10,358 nt of DNA from Larix sibirica (GCA_004151065.3 NWUY0300012630.1:23111-33468), one strand, 5' to 3'. Counted from the stretch's first letter, positions 1 to 8,243 are shown. A program made the numbers and translations. The notes: a model not told the origin generated them from the sequence alone.

Positions 1-244
1 GGGTTGCAGCAGGAGGGATATTGAGGTAACTGTTTCAAACCAAGCTTTGGTGGATGGAAAACAGCCTTTCCAAACAAAGAGAGGGCTCTCTCTTTCACAA
101 TTTTTCCAACACTCAGAGTGTTATTGGCTTAAGCTGGTTGTATATACAAAGTGGTGGGTAGTCATTCAGATAAGCATTTTAGGGATTTTTCAGCTGGTTG
201 GGGGCAGGGATAGGAGCACCATTGGGCATGGATTCAAACTTTAG

Positions 245-900
245 CGTTTCTTTAGTCACAAATGACGGATTTAGACCATGATTTCGGAGGCAGAGGCGAG
301 GTAGATGAGGCTTTTTCACGTCTAAGATATCAGCAGATGCCGACATAAAAGGAAACGAATTCCATCACTGAGTTAGAGCATTCAAGAATGAATTCTAACC
401 TGCAAATTCAAGAAGAAAGGCTGGGGTATCTACTCATATGCATTTGAAGCATAAAAATATGAATTTTAGACCACGTAATCTTGATCTAGATACTACATAA
501 GAAAACAATTAATGGAAAAAACTAATGAATAACACATGCACAAGAGGAACAGATATCAAATCACTCATCACAAGAATCTCTGCTCCAGAATTAGGTCTAC
601 ATATTAATTGAAAGGCCGATCTTAATACATGCGCAAATATTTTTATCTCTCTGGATCCCGATTTCAAACCCTTGGGATTCATTCGGACACTGCCTTTATA
701 GGCTTACAATAGATCTAAGCTTCTAGAACACTTCATCCAGGTATGACTATTTATTAAACTGGTAAACTATAACAGATTCTTGATCTGTTAGACAGGCAGA
801 TGGGGAAACCTCTGTGCGTTGTCAGTGTGAATTTGGGCATTGGAAAACCACTCGTTTGCTCTTTGGTTTGCGTCATTTTAGGAAGATTTGGATGGATAAC
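245..900. other. Gene-free AT-rich stretch (left copy; also 4138-4793)
   Basis: I see no supported gene here. Stop codons are frequent in all frames. The only clear structure is a hairpin at 770-790: TAACAGAT (770-777), loop TCTTG, ATCTGTTA (783-790), an 8-bp perfect stem. It recurs at 4663-4683. Confidence 0.6.
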
Positions 901-1022
901 CATGTTGTGCCCCTCTTTTGATTCCATATCAGCTCCCAGCCATGCCTTTTCCTTGTGAAATTCTGCATTTTTTCACATACGTAAATTTCCCTTTTTTTCA
1001 TTCTTCGATCTGCAAATGTCGT

Positions 1023-1063
1023 CCCGATTTCCACAATCCGCAATGCGGGTTTTGGAAATCGGG
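1023..1063. other. Long hairpin over the first array unit (left copy)
   Basis: The outer arms CCCGATTTCC (1023-1032) and GGAAATCGGG (1054-1063) are perfect reverse complements. Inside them, ACAAT and GTTTT pair at three of five positions plus a G-T wobble. The inner arms CCGCA (1038-1042) and TGCGG (1044-1048) are also perfect around a single A. The result is a near-continuous 20-bp inverted repeat, by far the strongest hairpin in the window. The tiny apical loop would have to open by about a base pair in single-stranded form. The same structure is at 4916-4956. Confidence 0.85.
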
Positions 1064-1418
1064 GATACACATCCATGCCTTTGGAGAACTCGGGCCACTA
1101 CAATCCACATTCCGCAATGCCGGATTTAGGAACTGGACCTGCCAAGTGGACGCGGCCAAATTTCGCTTCTGCGATCCGCAATCTGCATTGCGGGACTCGA
1201 GAACTGAAACCATCAAATGGACATTGCCGAACTTTACTTTTGCGATCCACAGTCCGCACTGCGGGACTCAGAAACCGGAGCCGTCGAATGGACCCCAAAA
1301 ATTTCACCTCCGCGATCCAGAGTCCGCAATGCGAGTTGCGGAAGTCAGAAACCCAACGGCGCCCATTTGAAAACAAATACCGTTCTAACATCCGCAATCC
1401 GCAATCCAGGTTTGAAAA
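1023..1418. repeat. Degenerate tandem array, six units of about 71 bp with palindromic cores (left copy)
   Basis: Six diverged units begin, by alignment of the (g/a)atcc...tccgcaatgc motif, at about 1028, 1102, 1173, 1244, 1314 and 1389, giving spacings of 74, 71, 71, 70 and 75. Five of the six cores are inverted repeats built on CCGCA and TGCGG: 1038-1048, 1112-1123 (one base inserted), 1176-1193 (CCGCAAT, loop CTGC, ATTGCGG), 1252-1267 and 1324-1341. The sixth has a direct CCGCAATCCGCAATCC instead. After most cores comes a gaactg/gaaaccg-like stretch, then aa(t)gga. I counted about 33 CpG in roughly 400 bp. I do not recognise the family. Satellite-like, enhancer-like or MITE-derived origins are all possible. 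Confidence 0.85.
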
Positions 1419-1497
1419 TTCAGAAAGTTGGAAATATTCTCACTGAAGGAGTTACGGATCGCTTCCAAGACATTGATATGACCTTGTCCTTTCAATC

Positions 1498-2072
1498 CTA
1501 GCTATTCAACTTATTTTGAAAGCGGAAGATCAGTTGGGCTGCACCTTCCGCAGTCGTTTTGGGCCGTCCTATGTAGACTTTCGTGACCGCTTGGAACTGT
1601 CGGATTGGATCCATGAGGGGGTTAAGTTGGCTTAGGGAGAAATGAATGAAAATTTTGCGTTCATTTTGGCTGTTAACTATGGAGCTCTTCCTCCAGCGAA
1701 ATATCATGCAGACCGTTGATTATTTTGCGACCCACCATATCCATTGATCTTCGATCACTCGCGGAACCCCCACTTTGGATTTCAGGTATTTATCTGGCAC
1801 AAATGTTCTCCCAGCGATATCCATCCTCCACCATCAATCTCCTTGGCTCGATCTGGATCGTTCACTCTTGCCTGAGCGCGGAAAACCTCCATTTATTCAC
1901 CTTTTTCACTGCGGCTTGATCGTTTGGCTTGGATTTGCTTGACACTTAGCTATTTTTGGGGTCTTCTACTTCTTCCTTTGGTGTAACCAGTCAATGGGCA
2001 TGCTTGGGGTTTCGGTAGAGGGGTGCCGTTTCCTTTTCTTATGGGAACATCGATAGAGGTGATAACAACACC
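1498..2072 (-). pseudogene. Possible decayed coding remnant, unknown family (left copy)
   Basis: Read on the minus strand, this GC-richer stretch breaks into successive short open patches in different frames. 2072 to 1950 is open to a TAG and ends in a basic stretch KGRSRRPQK. About 1930 to 1862 includes NKWRFSALRQE before a TGA. 1824 to 1720 is an ATG-led 34-codon patch beginning MDIAGRTFVPDKY and ending in TAA. 1722 to 1673 continues as IINGLHDISLEEELHS if one A is added to the A run near 1725. 1707 to 1498 is a 69-codon patch ending in TAG. The change of frame at an A run is what a one-base deletion in an old gene would give. The basic segment followed by N-x-x-R-F-S-A-L vaguely recalls the end of plant LINE ORF1 proteins, but this is a weak guess. 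Chance openness in GC-richer DNA is a real alternative. Confidence 0.25.
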
Positions 2073-2121
2073 TGTAACTACAAGAGCATAACAATAAAAA
2101 AATATCAAAGGATAGTAATTG

Positions 2122-2151
2122 TGCAACACCCCAAATAATTTACCCTTATTT
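2122..2151 (+). mobile_element. LTR-like 5' terminus (left copy)
   Basis: The sequence starts TGCAACACCCC, close to the TGTAACACCC(C) start common in plant Ty3/Gypsy LTRs of the Del/Tekay type. Its first 30 bases match 21 of 30 with the minus-strand terminus read leftward from 10008, and seven of the nine mismatches are transitions. It also marks the point where the GC-richer island (to about 2060) has given way to AT-rich sequence. I could not find a matching 3' end or a target-site duplication for the preceding AATTG, so only the start is called. Confidence 0.35.
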
Positions 2152-3206
2152 ATGCAAAGTTTTTTTTTAAGTAGTTGGTCTTTCCCATGCCAATATGAGA
2201 ATGATTGTTCTATGATAAAAAATTTGTACGTAAGGAGGTTCCTATATTATTTTATCATTACATTTTTATTTTCGCACACATTCAATATGTAGAAACTTTC
2301 TGATAATTGACTTGAATTTGCTTATTAAATCTCCAAATATTATTAGATCTTCATTTTCTGAAAGTTTCTCTAATTAATATTGGACTTGTTCTAGCTTCAT
2401 TATTTCACATGTTTGCTTGTCGGCCTATATTAGGCATGTATAGTAGTATAGTCCTTTATATATGTATTTTTATCGGTCATATTCAACTATGAGTTTGTCT
2501 CATATATTTTCCAATATGCTTGCACTTTATAAAATTGTGCTATCATATTAGTTTCGTTATCACAAGCTTACACATAGTTTTATCAATTTATGTGTTTTCG
2601 TTTGTCTATATTATAGCAAAGACATATGTATAAATATCAATATTCATCCTATGAAATTATTTACTCCATTTAAGGAATCGGTATCATCTTATAAGCTTGT
2701 CTTATAATTTTTTTTTGATTTCTTAATATAACTTGTAAATGTGGTGTCTTCATTACTTGTGCTCCATGAAGGAAGTTTACTTAGCTCATGCTAAATGCAG
2801 ATGTATCACGAGTATCCTAGATCGTGATGAAATGACTCTGTTATGCAAGATTCATACAACATTATTGTTTAACTATGTAGGGCATCGCTCTAGCCCTTAA
2901 TGTGGAAGGTTATGCAACGTTAACGTTCAACGATCTAAGTGGATCGATCTAGCTATTAAAGTAGAGGTCGAACATAAAGTCACAATGTGGAAACATAAGT
3001 TTGAACATGGAATTAATTGTGCCAACTAACTAGTATTTCGACTCCATCACTTGATGTAAATCTTGGTTGGCAATCATATATTATTAAAGACTTGTACCGT
3101 CTCCTCGAAAAGAGCATGGGGAGTTTTTCCTCCCTTCGAACCTTCATAGAGAATTATTCTTTTGTTTTCGGTGGTGAGGGTTTTTCTCTGCATCTGAGAT
3201 GAGGTG
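2152..3206 (+). other. AT-rich non-coding stretch, possible LTR body (left copy; also 6045-7099)
   Basis: No gene is supported. The stretch is strongly T-rich, with two T9 runs (2160-2168 and about 2708-2716). It holds a GCCTA-TAT-TAGGC inverted repeat (2423-2435) and the perfect 12-bp palindrome AACGTTAACGTT (2916-2927). A GGGAG/CTCCC hairpin lies near 3120-3135. If the terminus at 2122 is real, this could be LTR or internal retroelement sequence, but no gag, protease, reverse transcriptase or integrase motif is visible. Confidence 0.4.
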
Positions 3207-3232
3207 ATGAGTAGGGTTCGATCCTCACTCAT
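3207..3232 (+). other. T-arm-like hairpin with a B-box-like word (left copy)
   Basis: ATGAGT (3207-3212) pairs with ACTCAT (3227-3232). Inside, GGG (3214-3216) pairs with CCT (3223-3225, one wobble) around the loop TTCGAT. The word GTTCGATCC (3216-3224) fits the RNA polymerase III B-box pattern GWTCRANNC of tRNA genes and tRNA-derived SINEs. I could not find a convincing A box upstream or a cloverleaf, so this is not a tRNA gene. It may be a SINE fragment or chance. Confidence 0.35.
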
Positions 3233-3512
3233 GCTAAGCCTCGCTCTGAGGAACGTTCGAAACCAATGGTATGTGTAAAACTTTTTCTTATTACTCTAGT
3301 TGAAGGATTCTACCGGTTCTGTGCTTGATATTGCAATTCAACGAATTGAAAAAATCATCTTCTTGGTCTATTGAAGGTATCGTGCTTTCAGACATTTCCT
3401 TAACACAAAGTTTTTAATTTACATTCGTCTATTTAAATGTACAATTGACTGTTATTATTGTTGTCTCAAGTTGCATTTATGTTCCGCGGTGCATAAACAA
3501 ATCAAGGGTCTC

Positions 3513-3682
3513 AAGGGAGCAGTTGGGGTAAGCCTCCCTTCCTCGATCCTAAACAATGGAAGACCCATTGTTTTCATGTTTATGTACATTGATATCTTCG
3601 CTCTATAAGAGATCAGGCCTTTGAGCCTTGTAACCTTTTTCTTCGTGGTTATTCAATAAATATAAATAGGGTTTTTATACCC
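3513..3682 (+). promoter_or_regulatory. LTR-style hairpin/TATA/polyadenylation-like module (left copy)
   Basis: In order: an inverted repeat AAGGGAG (3513-3519) / CTCCCTT (3534-3540); a 9-bp perfect hairpin AAACAATGG (3551-3559), loop AAGAC, CCATTGTTT (3565-3573); a TATA-like TCTATAAGA (3602-3610); a short AGGC/GCCT hairpin near 3615-3627; AATAAA (3655-3660) running straight into TATAAATAGG (3661-3670); and GGGT/ACCC (3669-3682). TATA, then a short hairpin-rich stretch, then AATAAA within about 60 bp resembles the R region of plant LTRs. AT-rich DNA makes such words common, so this is a suggestion from order and spacing. Confidence 0.35.
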
Positions 3683-3996
3683 ATTTTGTCTCTGATAGCT
3701 ATTATGCATTTATATTTTCATGACTCGTGGTTTAAACAGGGTATCTGTGTTTATGTTGAATATTTACGTTCTCATATGATTTTTCTTTAAAGCGGGCTTT
3801 CACCCCATATTGTTCAATCTTAAATTGTTTAGTTTAATACTTATGTATGAGTAAATTCGTGTTTCAACTCTTTTATTGAAGGCCGTTAAGACGCCTGTGT
3901 TATTCATAAGGGTTTATACCTATCTATTTGTAAATATAAATTATTTGATTTAAGATTAAAGTATAGAATACTTTTGAAAGCTCTAGCCATGAGATG
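3683..3996. other. AT-rich tail of the left copy (also 7576-7889)
   Basis: No gene, strong hairpin or recognisable motif is visible. The stretch is notable only for ending at the n in the left copy, while the right copy runs on into unique sequence. Confidence 0.5.
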
Positions 3997-3997
3997 N
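3997..3997. other. Single undetermined base (n) at the copy junction
   Basis: This is the only ambiguous base in the window, and it sits exactly between the end of the left copy and the start of the right copy. A placeholder at the precise junction suggests two contigs were abutted here rather than read through. If the overlap of about 3892 bases were collapsed, the window would shrink to about 6465 bp. Confidence 0.95.
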
Positions 3998-4915
3998 TCC
4001 AACACTCAGAGTGTTATTGGCTTAAGCTGGTTGTATATACAAAGTGGTGGGTAGTCATTCAGATAAGCATTTTAGGGATTTTTCAGCTGGTTGGGGGCAG
4101 GGATAGGAGCACCATTGGGCATGGATTCAAACTTTAGCGTTTCTTTAGTCACAAATGACGGATTTAGACCATGATTTCGGAGGCAGAGGCGAGGTAGATG
4201 AGGCTTTTTCACGTCTAAGATATCAGCAGATGCCGACATAAAAGGAAACGAATTCCATCACTGAGTTAGAGCATTCAAGAATGAATTCTAACCTGCAAAT
4301 TCAAGAAGAAAGGCTGGGGTATCTACTCATATGCATTTGAAGCATAAAAATATGAATTTTAGACCACGTAATCTTGATCTAGATACTACATAAGAAAACA
4401 ATTAATGGAAAAAACTAATGAATAACACATGCACAAGAGGAACAGATATCAAATCACTCATCACAAGAATCTCTGCTCCAGAATTAGGTCTACATATTAA
4501 TTGAAAGGCCGATCTTAATACATGCGCAAATATTTTTATCTCTCTGGATCCCGATTTCAAACCCTTGGGATTCATTCGGACACTGCCTTTATAGGCTTAC
4601 AATAGATCTAAGCTTCTAGAACACTTCATCCAGGTATGACTATTTATTAAACTGGTAAACTATAACAGATTCTTGATCTGTTAGACAGGCAGATGGGGAA
4701 ACCTCTGTGCGTTGTCAGTGTGAATTTGGGCATTGGAAAACCACTCGTTTGCTCTTTGGTTTGCGTCATTTTAGGAAGATTTGGATGGATAACCATGTTG
4801 TGCCCCTCTTTTGATTCCATATCAGCTCCCAGCCATGCCTTTTCCTTGTGAAATTCTGCATTTTTTCACATACGTAAATTTCCCTTTTTTTCATTCTTCG
4901 ATCTGCAAATGTCGT

Positions 4916-4956
4916 CCCGATTTCCACAATCCGCAATGCGGGTTTTGGAAATCGGG
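4916..4956. other. Long hairpin over the first array unit (right copy)
   Basis: Same sequence as 1023-1063 at offset 3893: outer 10-bp arms at 4916-4925 and 4947-4956, inner CCGCA/TGCGG at 4931-4941. Confidence 0.85.
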
Positions 4957-5311
4957 GATACACATCCATGCCTTTGGAGAACTCGGGCCACTACAATCCA
5001 CATTCCGCAATGCCGGATTTAGGAACTGGACCTGCCAAGTGGACGCGGCCAAATTTCGCTTCTGCGATCCGCAATCTGCATTGCGGGACTCGAGAACTGA
5101 AACCATCAAATGGACATTGCCGAACTTTACTTTTGCGATCCACAGTCCGCACTGCGGGACTCAGAAACCGGAGCCGTCGAATGGACCCCAAAAATTTCAC
5201 CTCCGCGATCCAGAGTCCGCAATGCGAGTTGCGGAAGTCAGAAACCCAACGGCGCCCATTTGAAAACAAATACCGTTCTAACATCCGCAATCCGCAATCC
5301 AGGTTTGAAAA
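4916..5311. repeat. Degenerate 71-bp palindromic tandem array (right copy)
   Basis: Identical to the array at 1023-1418, shifted by 3893. Unit starts fall at about 4921, 4995, 5066, 5137, 5207 and 5282. No base differs between the two arrays as far as I can see, so they give no independent information on how the array evolves. Confidence 0.85.
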
Positions 5312-5390
5312 TTCAGAAAGTTGGAAATATTCTCACTGAAGGAGTTACGGATCGCTTCCAAGACATTGATATGACCTTGTCCTTTCAATC

Positions 5391-5965
5391 CTGGCTATTC
5401 AACTTATTTTGAAAGCGGAAGATCAGTTGGGCTGCACCTTCCGCAGTCGTTTTGGGCCGTCCTATGTAGACTTTCGTGACCGCTTGGAACTGTCGGATTG
5501 GATCCATGAGGGGGTTAAGTTGGCTTAGGGAGAAATGAATGAAAATTTTGCGTTCATTTTGGCTGTTAACTATGGAGCTCTTCCTCCAGCGAAATATCAT
5601 GCAGACCGTTGATTATTTTGCGACCCACCATATCCATTGATCTTCGATCACTCGCGGAACCCCCACTTTGGATTTCAGGTATTTATCTGGCACAAATGTT
5701 CTCCCAGCGATATCCATCCTCCACCATCAATCTCCTTGGCTCGATCTGGATCGTTCACTCTTGCCTGAGCGCGGAAAACCTCCATTTATTCACCTTTTTC
5801 ACTGCGGCTTGATCGTTTGGCTTGGATTTGCTTGACACTTAGCTATTTTTGGGGTCTTCTACTTCTTCCTTTGGTGTAACCAGTCAATGGGCATGCTTGG
5901 GGTTTCGGTAGAGGGGTGCCGTTTCCTTTTCTTATGGGAACATCGATAGAGGTGATAACAACACC
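5391..5965 (-). pseudogene. Possible decayed coding remnant, unknown family (right copy)
   Basis: This is the same patchwork as 1498-2072, shifted by 3893. The only difference is at 5393: G here turns the minus-strand TAG stop of the last patch into CAG, so that patch runs two codons further to a TGA at 5385. On the plus strand the same change turns TAG into TGG. A stop-codon polymorphism with no other difference is what neutral, non-coding sequence would show. Confidence 0.25.
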
Positions 5966-6014
5966 TGTAACTACAAGAGCATAACAATAAAAAAATATCA
6001 AAGGATAGTAATTG

Positions 6015-6044
6015 TGCAACACCCCAAATAATTTACCCTTATTT
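6015..6044 (+). mobile_element. LTR-like 5' terminus (right copy)
   Basis: Identical to 2122-2151 at offset 3893: TGCAACACCCC followed by the same AT-rich sequence. It has the same caveat: no partner terminus or target-site duplication was found. Confidence 0.35.
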
Positions 6045-7099
6045 ATGCAAAGTTTTTTTTTAAGTAGTTGGTCTTTCCCATGCCAATATGAGAATGATTG
6101 TTCTATGATAAAAAATTTGTACGTAAGGAGGTTCCTATATTATTTTATCATTACATTTTTATTTTCGCACACATTCAATATGTAGAAACTTTCTGATAAT
6201 TGACTTGAATTTGCTTATTAAATCTCCAAATATTATTAGATCTTCATTTTCTGAAAGTTTCTCTAATTAATATTGGACTTGTTCTAGCTTCATTATTTCA
6301 CATGTTTGCTTGTCGGCCTATATTAGGCATGTATAGTAGTATAGTCCTTTATATATGTATTTTTATCGGTCATATTCAACTATGAGTTTGTCTCATATAT
6401 TTTCCAATATGCTTGCACTTTATAAAATTGTGCTATCATATTAGTTTCGTTATCACAAGCTTACACATAGTTTTATCAATTTATGTGTTTTCGTTTGTCT
6501 ATATTATAGCAAAGACATATGTATAAATATCAATATTCATCCTATGAAATTATTTACTCCATTTAAGGAATCGGTATCATCTTATAAGCTTGTCTTATAA
6601 TTTTTTTTTGATTTCTTAATATAACTTGTAAATGTGGTGTCTTCATTACTTGTGCTCCATGAAGGAAGTTTACTTAGCTCATGCTAAATGCAGATGTATC
6701 ACGAGTATCCTAGATCGTGATGAAATGACTCTGTTATGCAAGATTCATACAACATTATTGTTTAACTATGTAGGGCATCGCTCTAGCCCTTAATGTGGAA
6801 GGTTATGCAACGTTAACGTTCAACGATCTAAGTGGATCGATCTAGCTATTAAAGTAGAGGTCGAACATAAAGTCACAATGTGGAAACATAAGTTTGAACA
6901 TGGAATTAATTGTGCCAACTAACTAGTATTTCGACTCCATCACTTGATGTAAATCTTGGTTGGCAATCATATATTATTAAAGACTTGTACCGTCTCCTCG
7001 AAAAGAGCATGGGGAGTTTTTCCTCCCTTCGAACCTTCATAGAGAATTATTCTTTTGTTTTCGGTGGTGAGGGTTTTTCTCTGCATCTGAGATGAGGTG

Positions 7100-7125
7100 A
7101 TGAGTAGGGTTCGATCCTCACTCAT
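7100..7125 (+). other. T-arm-like hairpin with a B-box-like word (right copy)
   Basis: Same sequence as 3207-3232 at offset 3893, with arms ATGAGT and ACTCAT and the GTTCGATCC word in the middle. Confidence 0.35.
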
Positions 7126-7405
7126 GCTAAGCCTCGCTCTGAGGAACGTTCGAAACCAATGGTATGTGTAAAACTTTTTCTTATTACTCTAGTTGAAGGA
7201 TTCTACCGGTTCTGTGCTTGATATTGCAATTCAACGAATTGAAAAAATCATCTTCTTGGTCTATTGAAGGTATCGTGCTTTCAGACATTTCCTTAACACA
7301 AAGTTTTTAATTTACATTCGTCTATTTAAATGTACAATTGACTGTTATTATTGTTGTCTCAAGTTGCATTTATGTTCCGCGGTGCATAAACAAATCAAGG
7401 GTCTC

Positions 7406-7575
7406 AAGGGAGCAGTTGGGGTAAGCCTCCCTTCCTCGATCCTAAACAATGGAAGACCCATTGTTTTCATGTTTATGTACATTGATATCTTCGCTCTATA
7501 AGAGATCAGGCCTTTGAGCCTTGTAACCTTTTTCTTCGTGGTTATTCAATAAATATAAATAGGGTTTTTATACCC
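7406..7575 (+). promoter_or_regulatory. LTR-style hairpin/TATA/polyadenylation-like module (right copy)
   Basis: Identical to 3513-3682 at offset 3893: hairpin arms at 7444-7452 and 7458-7466, TATA-like word at 7495-7503, AATAAA at 7548-7553, TATAAATAGG at 7554-7563. Confidence 0.35.
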
Positions 7576-8221
7576 ATTTTGTCTCTGATAGCTATTATGC
7601 ATTTATATTTTCATGACTCGTGGTTTAAACAGGGTATCTGTGTTTATGTTGAATATTTACGTTCTCATATGATTTTTCTTTAAAGCGGGCTTTCACCCCA
7701 TATTGTTCAATCTTAAATTGTTTAGTTTAATACTTATGTATGAGTAAATTCGTGTTTCAACTCTTTTATTGAAGGCCGTTAAGACGCCTGTGTTATTCAT
7801 AAGGGTTTATACCTATCTATTTGTAAATATAAATTATTTGATTTAAGATTAAAGTATAGAATACTTTTGAAAGCTCTAGCCATGAGATGTGAAGTCATTT
7901 CCCTCTCATGGATTCGACCTTCGAGAATCAAGCATATAGTTTACCGTATTGATAATGAAATATGAATGTCTTTCTCCATCATTGATATCTATTACTGTGT
8001 TTAAATCGAAACCTATACTGAACATTTCATTCTATTTATTTTTACGTTACTCTCTGCAAAATTTATTCCGTCACTATTTATTACTCATGAACATAGGTTT
8101 CGAGCTCATATGTTTCAGACTTCATGCGTTTATGTATCATGTTCATGATTATCATGGTTTTTAAGGAGCACGCTATCCTCCTATAGTGCCTCAGTCTGTT
8201 CATATGAATTTTATAATGTTT

Positions 8222-8243
8222 AATGAAGCTTGCTAGCTTCATT
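8222..8243. other. Perfect 9-bp stem with TGCT loop
   Basis: AATGAAGCT (8222-8230) and AGCTTCATT (8235-8243) are exact reverse complements around TGCT. An alternative, mutually exclusive stem GCTAG (8232-8236) / CTAGC (8244-8248) overlaps it. There is no T run that would suggest a terminator, and no gene ends here. Confidence 0.75.

Larger units (their letters stand above)
105..3996. repeat. Left copy of 3.9-kb direct duplication
   Basis: This block is repeated at 3998-7889 with a constant offset of 3893. I compared the copies by eye and found no insertion or deletion and one substitution, A at 1500 against G at 5393. Long T runs keep the same length in both copies, for example nine T at 2160-2168. 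The copy ends at the last base before the undetermined n at 3997. Bases 1-104 lie outside the duplication. Such near-identity in AT-rich, non-coding DNA means a very recent event or, more likely, the same locus assembled twice. Confidence 0.97.
3998..7889. repeat. Right copy of 3.9-kb direct duplication
   Basis: This copy begins directly after the n at 3997 and matches 105-3996 base for base except at 5393 (G here, A at 1500). It continues without a break into unique sequence at 7890. The base after the left copy is n and the base after the right copy is T. The base before the left copy (104) is also T, so the repeat could be one base longer if the n is T. All sub-features described for the left copy recur here at +3893. 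Confidence 0.97.

Noticed and set aside
79-92. AGAGAG-GG-CTCTCT palindrome
   Set aside because: Simple-sequence palindrome in a purine/pyrimidine-rich patch. Little information content.
2-244. Plus-strand frame open from the left edge to a stop at 244, about 80 codons
   Set aside because: No ATG-led start, no recognisable domain and no splice context. The minus strand is equally word-like. Within reach of chance, though an exon fragment cannot be excluded.
873-1076. Minus-strand open frame of 67 codons beside the array
   Set aside because: Overlaps the array and its left edge, matches no family I know and repeats identically only through the large duplication.
1023-1418. CRISPR array
   Set aside because: Units are diverged along their whole length with no conserved repeat alternating with unique spacers, and the context is not prokaryotic.
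1716-1919. Plus-strand open frame of 67 codons
   Set aside because: Lies opposite the minus-strand patchwork, which reads more like protein. Most likely a shadow or chance.
3017-3202. Plus-strand open frame of 61 codons
   Set aside because: Short, with no domain, in T-rich non-coding sequence. Ends next to the T-arm-like hairpin. Chance.
3216-3224. A tRNA gene
   Set aside because: Only a T-arm-like hairpin is present. No acceptor stem, D arm or anticodon arm could be folded around it.
3685-3698. tRNA-Met primer-binding-site-like word (CTCTGATA) on the minus strand
   Set aside because: Only eight contiguous bases match the usual TGGTATCAGAGC site, and it is not adjacent to a credible LTR end.
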